From positions 1-33,000 of the forward strand of contig JALQPE010000795.1 of the NCBI GenBank assembly GCA_030407315.1: a stretch of 33,000 nt of DNA, given 5' to 3'. The notes beneath the pieces are model-generated. The model did no database searches. It saw only the letters and a list, made by a program, of their open reading frames with translations, and had not been told where the DNA came from. Below are positions 8,601-17,663 of this stretch, in pieces. Numbering within the stretch: the stretch's first letter is position 1; every line of letters begins with the position of its first letter. The position numbers were made by a program, and so were the translations under genes. The DNA comes from Asparagopsis taxiformis (lineage: Eukaryota; Rhodophyta; Florideophyceae; Bonnemaisoniales; Bonnemaisoniaceae).

Positions 8601-10230
8601 CGATAACCCCTTCGTTGAGCATCTTCGTGATCTGCTCCTCGGCTATCGTACGTAGAGCCGGACCCTGTCGATAGGGCATTGAACGTATGGGCCGCGTGCC
8701 CGGTTCGAGTTCGATTCGATGCTCCGTAGCATTGATTTCGCCGAGGCGTCCGCTCGTCCACATTGACGAATGTGTAGCTAGCATCTCGTTGATGCGCTTT
8801 CGTAAGTCCTCGTCGTCGAGGTGCGACAAATCGATTGTCGACTGCCAATCCGTGGCGGGGTCGTTCCCCTTTTCGTTGACCAACGGGTCTGGCGTTTCGT
8901 CGCCCAACCCGTTCGTATTCGTCCGCGTCGTCGCGTCGACTAGCGGTAGGTTCAAAACCTTCGCGAGGGCTTCGCCGCCCTCACGCTTGAGTGGGACGAT
9001 TCCCAACGGGGAGCGTACCGCGTACGCAATCGTCGCGCCTTTCGGCAGCTCGCGGTCCTTCTTCGTGAAGTTAGATACGATAATAGAGAACGTCTCTCTG
9101 GGTCCTACGTCGACCACTCCGTTGGCTATACGAAGCCCATGCCGGAATTGCACCGACGCTTTCGGTTCGAGGAACACGAGTCCGGTCGCATCCGTCGTCA
9201 CGTTGACGGTCCGTTGCGACATCGCCGGTACACGCGTGTACTTCGTCAGGCGAACCGAAAACGTTCGGCTTGGCCGATTCGAGGCCGCGTTACGCTCGCG
9301 GCGTTTCGGGTGTTCCACGTTTGGATTCGTCTCTTCCCCCTCCTCGTATGGAGTCGTCGTATCACCCTCCGCGATAATGGGTATCGTATCTCCTCGATGG
9401 AGGTCGATTGTCTGCGCTCGACAGCGTATAGCATCGACATGCTTCGACATGAACGACGTGCCCATTATGACGGGGACAGCCAGCGTGTTGGCTACGAAGA
9501 ATTTTACGCGGAACAGCGAGTTCCCCAGCCTGACACGAAGCAGGATGGCGCCTTCGATAGGCAAACGTCGCCCGTTGGCGTCTCCGAGCTTCGGTAGCTC
9601 TTCGTCACGTAGACAGCGGTCGACCCAGTCGTAGGGTAGTAAACTTGTTCGTATCAAGTTGTAGCCGCTGCACGTATCCATCGCGATGGTAATCGCCCTC
9701 ATCACGTTGAGGTCTAGTCCGATCGTTCCGGATACGATATAATGCTTCGACGCAAGTAGGCACGTATGCCCGTCGAGGACCAACGGTTCGGTCCTGACCG
9801 GCGCGCGGTCTGCGTCTTCGCTAGCGGTTCGTCGCTTCACCGTATGAGCCCGTATGGCTTCTTTTGCGTCGACACGCTTCGTATAAGCCGCGTGCTTGGC
9901 TTTCTCGCGCTCGGAAGCGTCGTGCTTCCGGGTAGCGCGTCTCGCTCGTCTGCGAGGCTTCCTCTTCGTGTGAGGTTCGTTCGTCCCGTCGGACTTCGTT
10001 TCTTCCCCCACGTCGGGTGTCGTGTGACTCGAGTTGGCCTTCGCGGCCGTGAGCTTTACGTAACTCTCGTTCATCGGTGAGCCTGCGGAGGACCAATCAT
10101 CGACGTCGGTCGTCCCCCTTTCACGTAAGGGTTCAGGCGATGTGGGTGGCTCGTGACCTACATCGCCTGGTCGTTTTCCGGCGCGGGGCCGTTCGACACG
10201 TCGTCGTCGTGAGCCCACGAAGCTCGTTCG
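5629..10230 (-). CDS. pol: Pol polyprotein: protease, RT, RNase H, integrase, chromodomain
   Basis: Residues are counted from the codon at 10218. After a basic N-terminal region there is a retropepsin-like domain with the catalytic Asp at 181 in MDTCSGYNLI. RT (about 520-700) has Asp600 in TLDCNAGYWQ and the YLDD box at 662-665. RNase H (about 805-930) has TDAS with Asp814 and the later acidic positions in ATERE, RTDHEAL and PDALSR. The integrase has an H2C2 zinc-binding region ending CVGC near 1150-1153 and a core with Asp1242 and Glu1278, 35 residues apart. The chromodomain (1474-1523) has KWVGY and TWEP. It makes, processes and integrates the DNA copy; the chromodomain is thought to guide integration to marked chromatin. 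No ATG opens the frame: it runs from a TGA at 10231-10233, and the first Met codon is at 10074. Position 1182, where the first integrase Asp is expected, is Tyr, and the protease DTG is DTC. Confidence 0.95.
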   Translation of the reverse strand, partial: RTSFVGSRRRRVERPRAGKRPGDVGHEPPTSPEPLRERGTTDVDDWSSAGSPMNESYVKLTAAKANSSHTTPDVGEETKSDGTNEPHTKRKPRRRARRATRKHDASEREKAKHAAYTKRVDAKEAIRAHTVKRRTASEDADRAPVRTEPLVLDGHTCLLASKHYIVSGTIGLDLNVMRAITIAMDTCSGYNLIRTSLLPYDWVDRCLRDEELPKLGDANGRRLPIEGAILLRVRLGNSLFRVKFFVANTLAVPVIMGTSFMSKHVDAIRCRAQTIDLHRGDTIPIIAEGDTTTPYEEGEETNPNVEHPKRRERNAASNRPSRTFSVRLTKYTRVPAMSQRTVNVTTDATGLVFLEPKASVQFRHGLRIANGVVDVGPRETFSIIVSNFTKKDRELPKGATIAYAVRSPLGIVPLKREGGEALAKVLNLPLVDATTRTNTNGLGDETPDPLVNEKGNDPATDWQSTIDLSHLDDEDLRKRINEMLATHSSMWTSGRLGEINATEHRIELEPGTRPIRSMPYRQGPALRTIAEEQITKMLNEGVIEPASSEWASPIVLVPKKDGSLRFCVDYRRLNAKTIADSYPLPRMEDCLDSLGDAAIFTTLDCNAGYWQVPVSAEDRDKTTFTSFMGTYRYVRMPFGLRNAPATFQRTLDIILSGVRWQSCLVYLDDVIVFSKDLESHLGHVDQVLSLLRAAGVTLKLTKCSFFQPRVDYLGHVITPGKLHVAARNKEAFRTATFPRDKTQCRSFLGAANVYRRFVKAYAEIARPLNTMLKKDASPDWTNPTDAQTNAFETLKTILVSPPVLHLPKAGRPFMIDTDASAYQLGATLLQQQNEDKPNEWVPIGYWSKTLNETERGYSATERECYSVVWAITSLRPYVEGQRFTVRTDHEALRWLMTLTDASGRLLRWRLRVAEFDFEVTYRPGRVHQVPDALSRVISTYDDGRPVDDDVPSYGDAVLVTTRSRRQPTRNGQGRTTSVRKKATNAGGHDDPSNETRDERTSATTAGHDGLEFNRDASLDDVLDEEPDFLDEQRAAEDDSARVPPADVQLPITRDELIEAQREDAFCQTILTRQSDTQDAAFFEGHDGLLRRRNPHDEERTQIVVPASLRPRLLELTHHHVLAGHPGQTRMYYTLRRTYYWPAMAADIHATVRNCVGCAKNRVKLRKRTNPLRLFPATEPLRDLCIYILGPLTKTTRGNRFILVITDRFTKLTRVVPLRNIDSANVASAFVNAWVFSYGPPRTLISDNGKQFAVKFFQRVCNEIGVTNVFTSTYHPQTNGQVERYNRTILAMLRNYVNENQNDWDRYASALTFAYNTHVHSSTGTTPFDLILTNPPPPLALNTSVTNRELPDGGGGATYVRELATTMDNAYRTLKAAQARYKRNFDKRVRVSNRNIRAGEYVFIDPTDGTTKGTKLGNHALGPFRVLRNDVRTFVIQRGDVVERVNSDRVAYAPTPANAPPPEPYDATEADLDKNRDGPAYVVDDLLNHRVNEDGTLDFLVKWVGYRNPTWEPRRNVSEESVSRYFARVRRATT

Positions 10231-10521
10231 TCATCGTGACTCGTTTCCCACCTCGAGTGGTGTCTCGTCAGCGGAAGTCGTCACGTAGACTCCGCTGCGG
10301 CCATTACGCTGGCCATTTCGTTCGTTCGCCCACGGGCGGGGATCACGTCGGTCATTACGAAAGTCGCCGCGGCGCCTGTCGAATGGCCTCCCCCCGTCAC
10401 GATTGGGGTTTCGGAGTATCGTAGGCGGCGTGCCGTACCTCCGCGGGTTCACGTTCCCTCGCTCACCAGGTCGTTCCTGGTTACGTTTGCCATTCGTTGG
10501 CGGAAGTACTCAGCCTGACGT
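10231..10521 (-). other. Gag-pol junction: pol frame overlapping the gag end, closed by one TGA
   Basis: The pol frame is open back through the gag stop and overlaps the last 70 or so bases of gag, so pol sits at -1 relative to gag. It encodes a basic Arg/Asn/Gly-rich stretch of about 70 residues after the gag stop, then meets a single TGA (10231-10233) just before the protease part. I see no textbook slippery heptamer in the overlap. This suggests pol was once made as a gag fusion by -1 frameshifting, and that the TGA is either a nonsense change in this copy or a readthrough point. Confidence 0.6.
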
Positions 10522-12563
10522 GGGTTGCTCTTCACGTGGAAGAGGTAGTACTTGTACGCGAAAAAGATCCGTTGATCTGGCGTCAGACGCGGACACGTAA
10601 ACGTCGAGTGGCCATCTTCGCGGCATGACCAACACGATAGCGTCCAGTAATCATTCGGGATTACGGAGTGCGCCAATTGCGTCTGCTCGCTCGTGAGCTT
10701 CGGCACGTCCTCGCATGGACGGTTCAATCGAGCTTCGAGCTCGTCCGGCTTTTCGTTTGCCGTTTTCGTATCGTTGGGCGGCGGCCCGTTCGTGAAGAGG
10801 ATCGCCTCCAAGTTCTCGGCAACGTGAGCCGCAGCGAGCGACACGTCGTCATCATCCCTCGTGGGGATGTTCGGGTTACCATCGTGGTAACTGGGCTCGC
10901 TAGCCCGTTCATTACGTAAGTACGCGGACTCATCGTAGTCCGCGAACTTCCTCGACTCGTGGTCGGAAATAGCCAACGTAGGCTTCACCGGAAACCGCAC
11001 TTTCGGTTTCGCGGCTGACGCGACAGCTGCCGTACGTGCACGGAAGGTCGTTCCTTCGGCCGTCGCCAATCGTCTCACAACGGTGAGGTCGTTCCTCTCT
11101 CGTTCGGGGAGTGACCGGAGTCGTTCCGTCACGGCTGCCCGCGTCGAGGGCAGCAAACCACGTACGTAGTGGTGAACGAGGAGTCGATCCGTAAACACGT
11201 AGTTGCACGCCCGCGTGGCGGTGTCGAGTCTATCAGCGTACTGATTCTCGTCCTCGTTAGGACTCTGCGTGATCATCGTGACCTTTTCGTAGGCCTCCTG
11301 CAGCACGTCGTCTTGCAGGTATCGTTTAATCAACGCGTTGATTACGTGAGGCCACGAGAACCTCTTCGTCGGATCAGTCGTGATCACGCCAGTCGTACAC
11401 TGGGAATCGTAGAACCGTCGGGCGTCCCCTTCGAGGAAGAAGTGCAGCGCACGTACTGCCACTCCCTCGCACACTCCGAGTGTGCTGAACCCATCACGTA
11501 TTTGGGCGAGGAATCCGAGTAACGTAATCGGATTCCGGCCGGAGAACGGCTTTAACGTAGGGAAAAGTCCCTCCAGCTCACGTTTGAGCTTATGTACGCT
11601 TTGACTCTCGTTCACGTAGAGATGTTCACGTACATCGTTAAGTCGGTACATGCGGTACGACACCACGTTCGCAAATGCGTCGAGCATTGTCGTGTGCTCT
11701 GCCAACGCGTGGCAAACGGGTCCGAGGGCGTTCCCTGGTAAGCGTACCGCGTCGGCACGTTCGTTTTCGTGGACTCGCGTGTCCGTCGTGCCGAACGTAC
11801 CCAGCCACGGAATGTACGTTTCACGTGGCGGGGGAGCTCTCGTATCGAATTGCGCAGCTCGTGCTGCGTCCGCCGACCGCGCGTGGTCTGGCGTATCGTT
11901 AAAACGTAATTGCCTTCGTGGCGTCTCGTTGGGGTTGGCGATGGCTCGTTGCACTGTCGCCCCCCTTCCGTACGTTGTCGGGGTCGTCGGACCGGGTGTT
12001 GGTGGGTATCCTCCCGGAACGGCCGGGGAGGATTGCGAGTTATAGGCGCGCGAGCCTTCTTCGTAATTCGGATCGCTTCCGCTCGGCGGAGCGGAACGTC
12101 CGGCGACGATTTCGTTGAATACTACGACAAACGAGTCGAGTCTTCCCTCCACGGCGGAGAGGCGGTTTCGTAAATCTTCGTTTTCCCGTTCGAGGGTCGC
12201 TGAGCGTTCACGTAACGCACGAGCTTCGCGCTCCGAGACTCCGAGTCTCTGCCTTACGGCTTCGTCGACGGCCGCGTCGCTCGCCCTTTCGATGTGACCT
12301 CGAAGGTCTTCGTACACTACGCGTAGTGCCGTGGGAGTCACGTTCCCTTCGTTGAGCTGACCGCGCGTTGCAGGGTCCATACTCGCGGACTCAAACGGGC
12401 TTACCGTACGTGGTAGCTGGCCGATCGCCTCGATATCCGGCGGGATAGATCGATCAGTCGCGAAGATCGCTTCTGCTGACAAGGCCACGTCGGCTTCGGC
12501 GTCCGCTGACGTTGGCAACGGTTGCCTGGGCGACGCGCTGGAATTCGACACAGCGTAATTCAT
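10449..12563 (-). CDS. gag: Gag structural protein with CCHC zinc knuckle
   Basis: The protein forms the virus-like particle and packages element RNA in the cytoplasm. I chose the ATG at 12563, giving 704 residues; the frame is open slightly further upstream but without another ATG. A coiled-coil-like stretch rich in Glu, Arg and Leu lies at about residues 80-155. A Pro/Thr/Gly-rich linker follows. A capsid-like domain at about 325-510 includes the LEGDA(R)RFYDS and YADRL patterns typical of Ty3/gypsy capsid. A zinc knuckle at about 644-657 is C-x2-C-x4-H-x4-C, which fits the nucleocapsid rule exactly. The frame is intact over 2.1 kb, in contrast to the broken frames elsewhere. It lies about 100 bases downstream of the proposed primer binding site. 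Confidence 0.92.
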   Translation of the reverse strand: MNYAVSNSSASPRQPLPTSADAEADVALSAEAIFATDRSIPPDIEAIGQLPRTVSPFESASMDPATRGQLNEGNVTPTALRVVYEDLRGHIERASDAAVDEAVRQRLGVSEREARALRERSATLERENEDLRNRLSAVEGRLDSFVVVFNEIVAGRSAPPSGSDPNYEEGSRAYNSQSSPAVPGGYPPTPGPTTPTTYGRGATVQRAIANPNETPRRQLRFNDTPDHARSADAARAAQFDTRAPPPRETYIPWLGTFGTTDTRVHENERADAVRLPGNALGPVCHALAEHTTMLDAFANVVSYRMYRLNDVREHLYVNESQSVHKLKRELEGLFPTLKPFSGRNPITLLGFLAQIRDGFSTLGVCEGVAVRALHFFLEGDARRFYDSQCTTGVITTDPTKRFSWPHVINALIKRYLQDDVLQEAYEKVTMITQSPNEDENQYADRLDTATRACNYVFTDRLLVHHYVRGLLPSTRAAVTERLRSLPERERNDLTVVRRLATAEGTTFRARTAAVASAAKPKVRFPVKPTLAISDHESRKFADYDESAYLRNERASEPSYHDGNPNIPTRDDDDVSLAAAHVAENLEAILFTNGPPPNDTKTANEKPDELEARLNRPCEDVPKLTSEQTQLAHSVIPNDYWTLSCWSCREDGHSTFTCPRLTPDQRIFFAYKYYLFHVKSNPRQAEYFRQRMANVTRNDLVSEGT

Positions 12564-12641
12564 AGACCGTCGTCTGTAGCACGTAGCTTTCGTTAACGTA
12601 AAAGAGCTCAACCTCGTTGGTTGTCGTTATGCTCGTAGCAA

Positions 12642-12660
12642 CTTCTAGGTCGAGAGACCA
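12642..12660 (-). promoter_or_regulatory. Probable primer binding site (TGG-type)
   Basis: In element sense the sequence reads TTCCACAC then TGGTCTCTCGACCTAGAAG. TGG pairs with the CCA end of a tRNA, and a CA-ending LTR one or two bases upstream is the standard layout. This site, rather than the edge of the visible LTR match at 13010, fits an LTR-PBS junction. I cannot name the primer tRNA with confidence. Confidence 0.6.
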
Positions 12661-12661
12661 G

Positions 12662-13320
12662 TGTGGAACAACGTTAGTTCTAGATAGCTGGTACGAGCTA
12701 CGGACACGCTGTCCTTACGAAACGAAACGAGCAGTCCACCCGCTGGTGTTTGACTGTATTGTTAGAACGGTAGAAGGTAGAATGGTTAGCGAGTAGACAC
12801 GAGCGTCACGACGCAACAATCCACGCGAGGATTACGTTAGCAAACGAGGTGGTACGTCACCGGAGGCGCTCTCAACCAAGCCCGGAGGCACTACACGCAA
12901 TCAGCCTTACGTGCGGCGATGGGTAGGGAGTACGCAGCTCGACGGAGACGAAGCCTCGTTAGGCAGAACGTAAACGTAAAACGTAGAAGTCAGTCGTAGA
13001 CTAGAGCCGTTGCTCGATCGTTGTCTTGTCCCCTTTCCCTCCCGGCACGATGCCAATACCTATATGGCCACGATGGCATCGCTTTACAGTGTAAACACTG
13101 TTCGTAACGTCCCCGAATGGGAAAGGACCTTGTGGGTCACACGTAGGGACCCGTTGGTCCGTTGGCCGTTGCCAGTACGTTCGTTGCACACGTGTGCCGG
13201 TTGCGCGCGCGCATGCGCCAGCAATGTTCGTGCATTGCTGTCGCCGGTCGTGTCCGCCGAGATTCGAATTCCGCGGAAAACGTAAATATTTGCAATTTCG
13301 GAATTGCCACGTATACTACA
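12662..13320 (-). repeat. 5' LTR of the Ty3/gypsy element
   Basis: Bases 13010-13320 match the left LTR. The part 12662-13009 cannot be paired because the left copy leaves the window. I extend the LTR to 12662 because in element sense it then starts TGTAG and ends CCACA, next to a TGG primer site. The region 13010 leftwards has no TGG near the edge of the visible match. The LTR holds the element promoter and RNA ends; I could not identify a firm TATA box or poly(A) signal. Confidence 0.75.
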
Positions 13321-13947
13321 GTCGGAAAAGGATAGGGAAGTAGTCTAGCGACAAACAGGTGCAAATTTACGAGTGCGGAAAGGAATAAGTCATATATTCG
13401 GCTGGAGAAGTACAAAAAGTAGTATCTGTAGAACAGGAATGAGTGAATCCAAGAAAAAGCATTCTGACAGGACGAACCAAACCGAATACACAATTTCATA
13501 GATTTCTATGCTGTCCTTGGCGGATAACCATCCGCTCTGGTAATGAAAGAGAAAGAAACTCCTTCTGTGGAAGAAGGGCCACCGTGCGTTATCCCTCCTC
13601 TTCCACTCCTGTTGTCCACTTTGCAAAGTGACGGAGTGCAGTTGTGCACCAAGCCAACCTTTCGAACCCCGGATGTAAGAGGGAGGAACCAGGAACCTGA
13701 ATCCCTATTCACAGTAAACTAGAATTATCGGAGTTATTCTTGGAAACACAATGCACAATTGCATAAGATAAAGGATTAATTCCGCCGGAAGATCTGTCCT
13801 TCGTAGAGAGATGAGGTAGGACGTGTTCTTGTCCCGAAGCCGGTTCGAAGACAGTATCTACAGCCCAGAAGGAGGGTGAAGAAGTCTTCTGTAAGATCTT
13901 AGAATTTAGCAAATTCGAGTAGCAAGCTTGTACAACACACCCGGAAG
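13321..13947. other. Flank of the insertion; no supported gene
   Basis: Base composition drops sharply in G+C and CpG at 13320, marking the end of the retrotransposon. A minus-strand frame over 13709-14260 overlaps the transposase tail and could hold its last part after another frameshift, but I cannot show this. No terminal inverted repeat of the neighbouring transposon is visible here. Confidence 0.4.
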
Positions 13948-16900
13948 CTATTTCATGACACTTGAAAAACTCTCTAGATGTACCAGAGAATGGTGTGGAG
14001 CAAGCAGGGTGCATAGAAATAAGTCGAGCACCTTTGCAAAGTATTCCAGAAATGTGTAAAGTATCTGAATTGTGCCGACAGGTGAAGTCCTGCTGGGTTG
14101 ATATGGAACGCACAGGAGACCAAAAGTAATATGAAAAAGGAGATGAGAAGCATGGGAGAGAAGACTTCCTGAGATGTTCGAGAAGTGGGTCCTGCCGAAG
14201 ATCATGTAGAGTGCTTGCTGGGATATCCTCCATCGATTTACAATGGTCGCGTCCGAACAAGACCCGGAGAAGGAATCGTTTCGAGATATCTCGCTGAACA
14301 GAAGTTGGTGGCGCATTTGAAAATTGTTGAGAGCCAGGTTGAGCCTTCCCTTCCAGTGGTTTCCAAGTGCAGCCATCATTGCATCCAACTGCCTGTCAGC
14401 ACCTCCCGAACGTTCAAGTCCTCTTTTCATCTGTTGGTGGGTTGCTTCGAAGGAAAGTTCAGCCACCTGACGAGCATGGTTGAGTAGAGGAACCGTGTGT
14501 TCGAAAGCTTCAATGAGTCTATGCAAGTTTGGCTTATTGTCCAAAAGCTTCCTTGCCCTGAATCCCGTAGTCTTCTGTTCAACTTCATTTTGGTCGGCGT
14601 CAATTACCACAGAGCCGTCTCCTTTCAGTTTTCTTTTCTTTGATGGTACCGTACTCCTTTTTCTCGGAGGAACGGTTACGAGCAGGTCATCTACACGTTT
14701 TGCATAATCTTTCGAAAGCTGTTGCAGTTTTCGAAAACGCTTAGCTGCCGATAGTCCGGTCGCGCTCTGTACTGACTCTATGCCGTCAATATCGACACGA
14801 GGTAGAAAATAAGTAGCTGCGGCGATTGAGGATAGCAATCGAACAAGTTCTAGGGAAAGTTCTCTTTGCTTCTCGGAAGCTCGGATAGACCTTGCTCCAG
14901 AGCCTTCTGAAGACTCCCCGACTGGAAGCTCAGAGCCAACCCAAAACAGTGATCTGCGACTAGAAGTAAAGCAAATCTGTCCGAGATTCCCATTGTATTT
15001 GTTTCACCGGAGGTGAAGTTATATATCCTCTTCTGGTTAGTGAGACCTAGGACGTGGAGGGCATCTACCATAAAAATTTCTGCCATCCTTCTACTACCAT
15101 CACTAGGCAGGCACGAAAAAGCATTGTCCAGGGCATCCTTGGCAAGCCCTTGGAGGAGGTGGTCGATCCCAATAAATGTGGAACGGTACGAATCAATAAT
15201 AGCGGGAACAACAGGGATGCTCACAGAATCCATACCAACGGGTGTGCCAGATGGAACGAGGCCTTTAGACCTAGTTTCATCAAGCAGTTACTCTATAAGA
15301 AGCATTGGAGTTTCAGTAGCGCTTTGCACTTTCCTCATTCCCAGGTACTTCATGATGCTCACCGTACTTTGTGATGACTGAACTGCCTGAGTTCTCTCTG
15401 AAGTACGGAATAGAGAATCCGAACTAGAATGAAGACTGGTGTCGTACCCGAACTGTGAATGTTTCCCGTGTTTACCTCCTCTGACGAAGAAACACAAGTG
15501 GCATGGACAATCTGCATTGTGTCCCATGACATCGAGAACATGGGAACATGCGGGATAGTCTGATACAAAACCGACAAAGTCCAGGAAAATGATGCAATCT
15601 TTACCCTCTGGATATACGTCATGGAAACCAGTCGTACATCCCTGGTTTATGTCGCGAGAGATATGTCGAAGAATATGGTTTGTACTTACACCGGGACCAG
15701 TGACACCGATAATACGCACTGCAGAACTATTCCGGCGACAGTCCAGGGGCAGCCCCATGGGGATCATATAACATCCTCCAGCACTACCACTCTTACCAGA
15801 GGCCTCATTGAAGTCATCGCAGTAAAAAAGAAAAGGGTAGACATAGTATGTGGTGCCACAGTCGAGAACACCACGGATACTTGTCGGATGGCAGGGAAGG
15901 GTATTCGTGCCCTGACTCAATAAAATGACATTGTTAATCGCACGACTGCCACCGATATTAGTGTAAAGTCCTTCAGAATTGATGAAGAACATGAGTTTGC
16001 GAAATGGAGACGGGGGACCCGGAGAGCTGACTATAAGACCGACGATGAAAGGCTTCCCAGTAGTATTCGTAAAGTTACATCCTGAAGCAGGAGATAAAAG
16101 TGTGAGATGATCTCCAGGTCGAGCGAATTGCTCAAAGGACTTTTTGCGGAGTACCAAACCAGGCCCGAAGGAGCGGGGAGAAACGGACTGCTGCTGATCA
16201 GAGGCCTTACTGTTGTTCACCCATGAAGAGGACGTGAAAGCCACGAAAGAATCTGAGTTGGAGGAAATTGATTTCTTCTGAAAGCAGGAGGCGGCTCTAG
16301 GGTCCAGATGGTTGGTTTGTTGACCAGTGGTAACTCGGACCTGGACAGTACCACCCCCGAAAGCAGTGATGGGTGTACCATCCATCTCCTCAGCACTGAG
16401 AGAGTGGTTTTGTCCTTTCACGAAGCGCTCTCTGAATTTCCCCAGATTCGACGTATATATGTTTCCATGTATAGTTGGTACCCCATCAGATTCGAATGAC
16501 TTGGAGGCTACGTTATGGCGCCAGGCAAGATCGAACAGTTCTGGAGTAGATATGTATTCTCGGGCGTATTCACTTGGTGGAACGATTAGTACTGGTGCAG
16601 TTTGGCCAGCGGTGTTCTGTTCAATCTTGCTTCTTCGCAAAATGGCCTGAGATGCCATACGTGCTGCACTGTGGTCTACATTCACGGGGAAATACACCGT
16701 TTCCGAACGCAACCAGGCGTTGAAGAATAGCCATGGTCTAACTTTTCGGGTGATCGTAGAATAATGAGGTAGACCTTTCTGAACGTGCTTTTCAGTTGAA
16801 CCCTTCCTTGCGAAATCGAACAAAACGCGATCTTCATTCAGATCTGCGGCAGTGCATTTCGTGGATCCGGTCAACTTCGCTACTGCATACAGAGTTGTCC

Positions 16901-17546
16901 ATTGCGTCATATATTGGCGGGCCTTGAGCGGATTCGAGGTATCCTCGATGAAAGGGGATGAGAGAAGCTTCGATTGTGTCATTTCTTGTAGAAGAAGGTC
17001 TTCATGTTCAGCACACACATCATTAAATTCTGGATGTGTATCATCTTCATCAATATGGCCAGGATAATATTCGGAACCTCCTCTTCTATCAGTTTCGATG
17101 TCATGAGTAGGCCCCCTGGTCGCGTTCTCGCTGCATGGCACGGAAACGACTTCATCTTCAACAGTACTTAAAACTTGATGACCTTCCAAAGCAGGGGGAA
17201 CGATATATTGGATACCATCGCTGTCTGCGAAGGCAATGCTACCTTCCTGCGGAAGTAGGCCTTCGGGAGACATCGAAGTAGGAACTACTTCGGAGGGGCT
17301 TTCCAGGGGTAATCGCAGACTAGGCTCGGATCCTGGTGCAGTAGCGAGTGAGTCAAGGGATGAGGCAACTCGATCGACTTGAAAGGGTCTCGAGTCATCT
17401 TGCCGAAGTGCAAAACGATCAGATACAGTTCTGGACGTCGAACGTCTAGATCGGTTATGGGGATGCGGAACAGTGTTGTAACGAAGGCGCAGACCGGAAC
17501 GGGGCTGAAGTGAGCTAGAACAAAGGTTGGGGACCTTCCATACCAC
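13948..17546 (-). pseudogene. Decayed DNA transposase, Tnp2/CACTA-like
   Basis: One protein can be followed through 17546-15288, then past an in-frame TAA (15288-15290) in the same frame to 14850, then after a frameshift near 14880 through 14838-13948. The opening codon at 17546 is GTG; the first ATG is at 17273. Counting from 17546, a block at about 576-690 has CDDF, a Gly-rich segment, GLPLDCRR, then DYPACSHVLDVMGHN and CPCHLC. The order 'DDF...GS.G..Y...LPL...R......D.PA.......GH.A..C..C' resembles Tnp2-type transposases of CACTA-like elements. A later segment has LHRLIEAFEHTVP...HARQVAEL...HQQMKRGLE. It would cut and paste its element in the nucleus. With a stop and at least one frameshift it is probably dead. 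KDZ-type transposases are an alternative. Confidence 0.55.
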
Positions 17547-17609
17547 TCCTTAGGTGTGCCTTGGCACTACTACCAACGACCAGAACACCTCCACAGCGCC
17601 TTTTCCGTG

Positions 17610-17663
17610 GATGATAAAATTTGGTAATTTTTTGGACTCCAAAAATTACCAGATTTTATCATC
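17610..17663. repeat. Long near-perfect hairpin palindrome
   Basis: Arms GATGATAAAATTTGGTAATT and its near-complement on the right (AATTACCAGATTTTATCATC) extend through a T/A-rich centre to give a stem of about 25 bp with one mismatch and a tiny loop. It lies about 60 bases upstream of the transposase frame and could be a terminal or subterminal inverted repeat or a foldback element. I found no partner copy on the other side of the gene. Confidence 0.7.

Larger units (their letters stand above)
1..13320 (-). mobile_element. Ty3/gypsy LTR retrotransposon with chromodomain, nearly full length
   Basis: Seen: matching LTR sequence at both ends (1-308 and 13010-13320), a gag frame with a CCHC zinc knuckle, and a pol frame in the order protease, RT, RNase H, integrase, chromodomain. 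This gene order defines Ty3/gypsy, and the terminal chromodomain places it with chromovirus-like elements. Sense is the minus strand, so the 5' LTR is on the right. The left LTR is cut by the window edge, so a target-site duplication cannot be tested; the right flank reads GTCGG. At over 13.3 kb it is long for the family, because about 5.3 kb of extra sequence lies between pol and the 3' LTR. The whole element is rich in CpG and in CGT/ACG triplets compared with the DNA to its right. Confidence 0.95.

Noticed and set aside
12980..13010. Primer binding site directly beside 13010
   Set aside because: No TGG near the edge of the visible LTR match, whereas a canonical CA-TGG junction exists at 12660.
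13660..13690. GGGGTTCGAAAGG on the minus strand, like a tRNA T-loop
   Set aside because: No acceptor, D or anticodon arm at the right distances.
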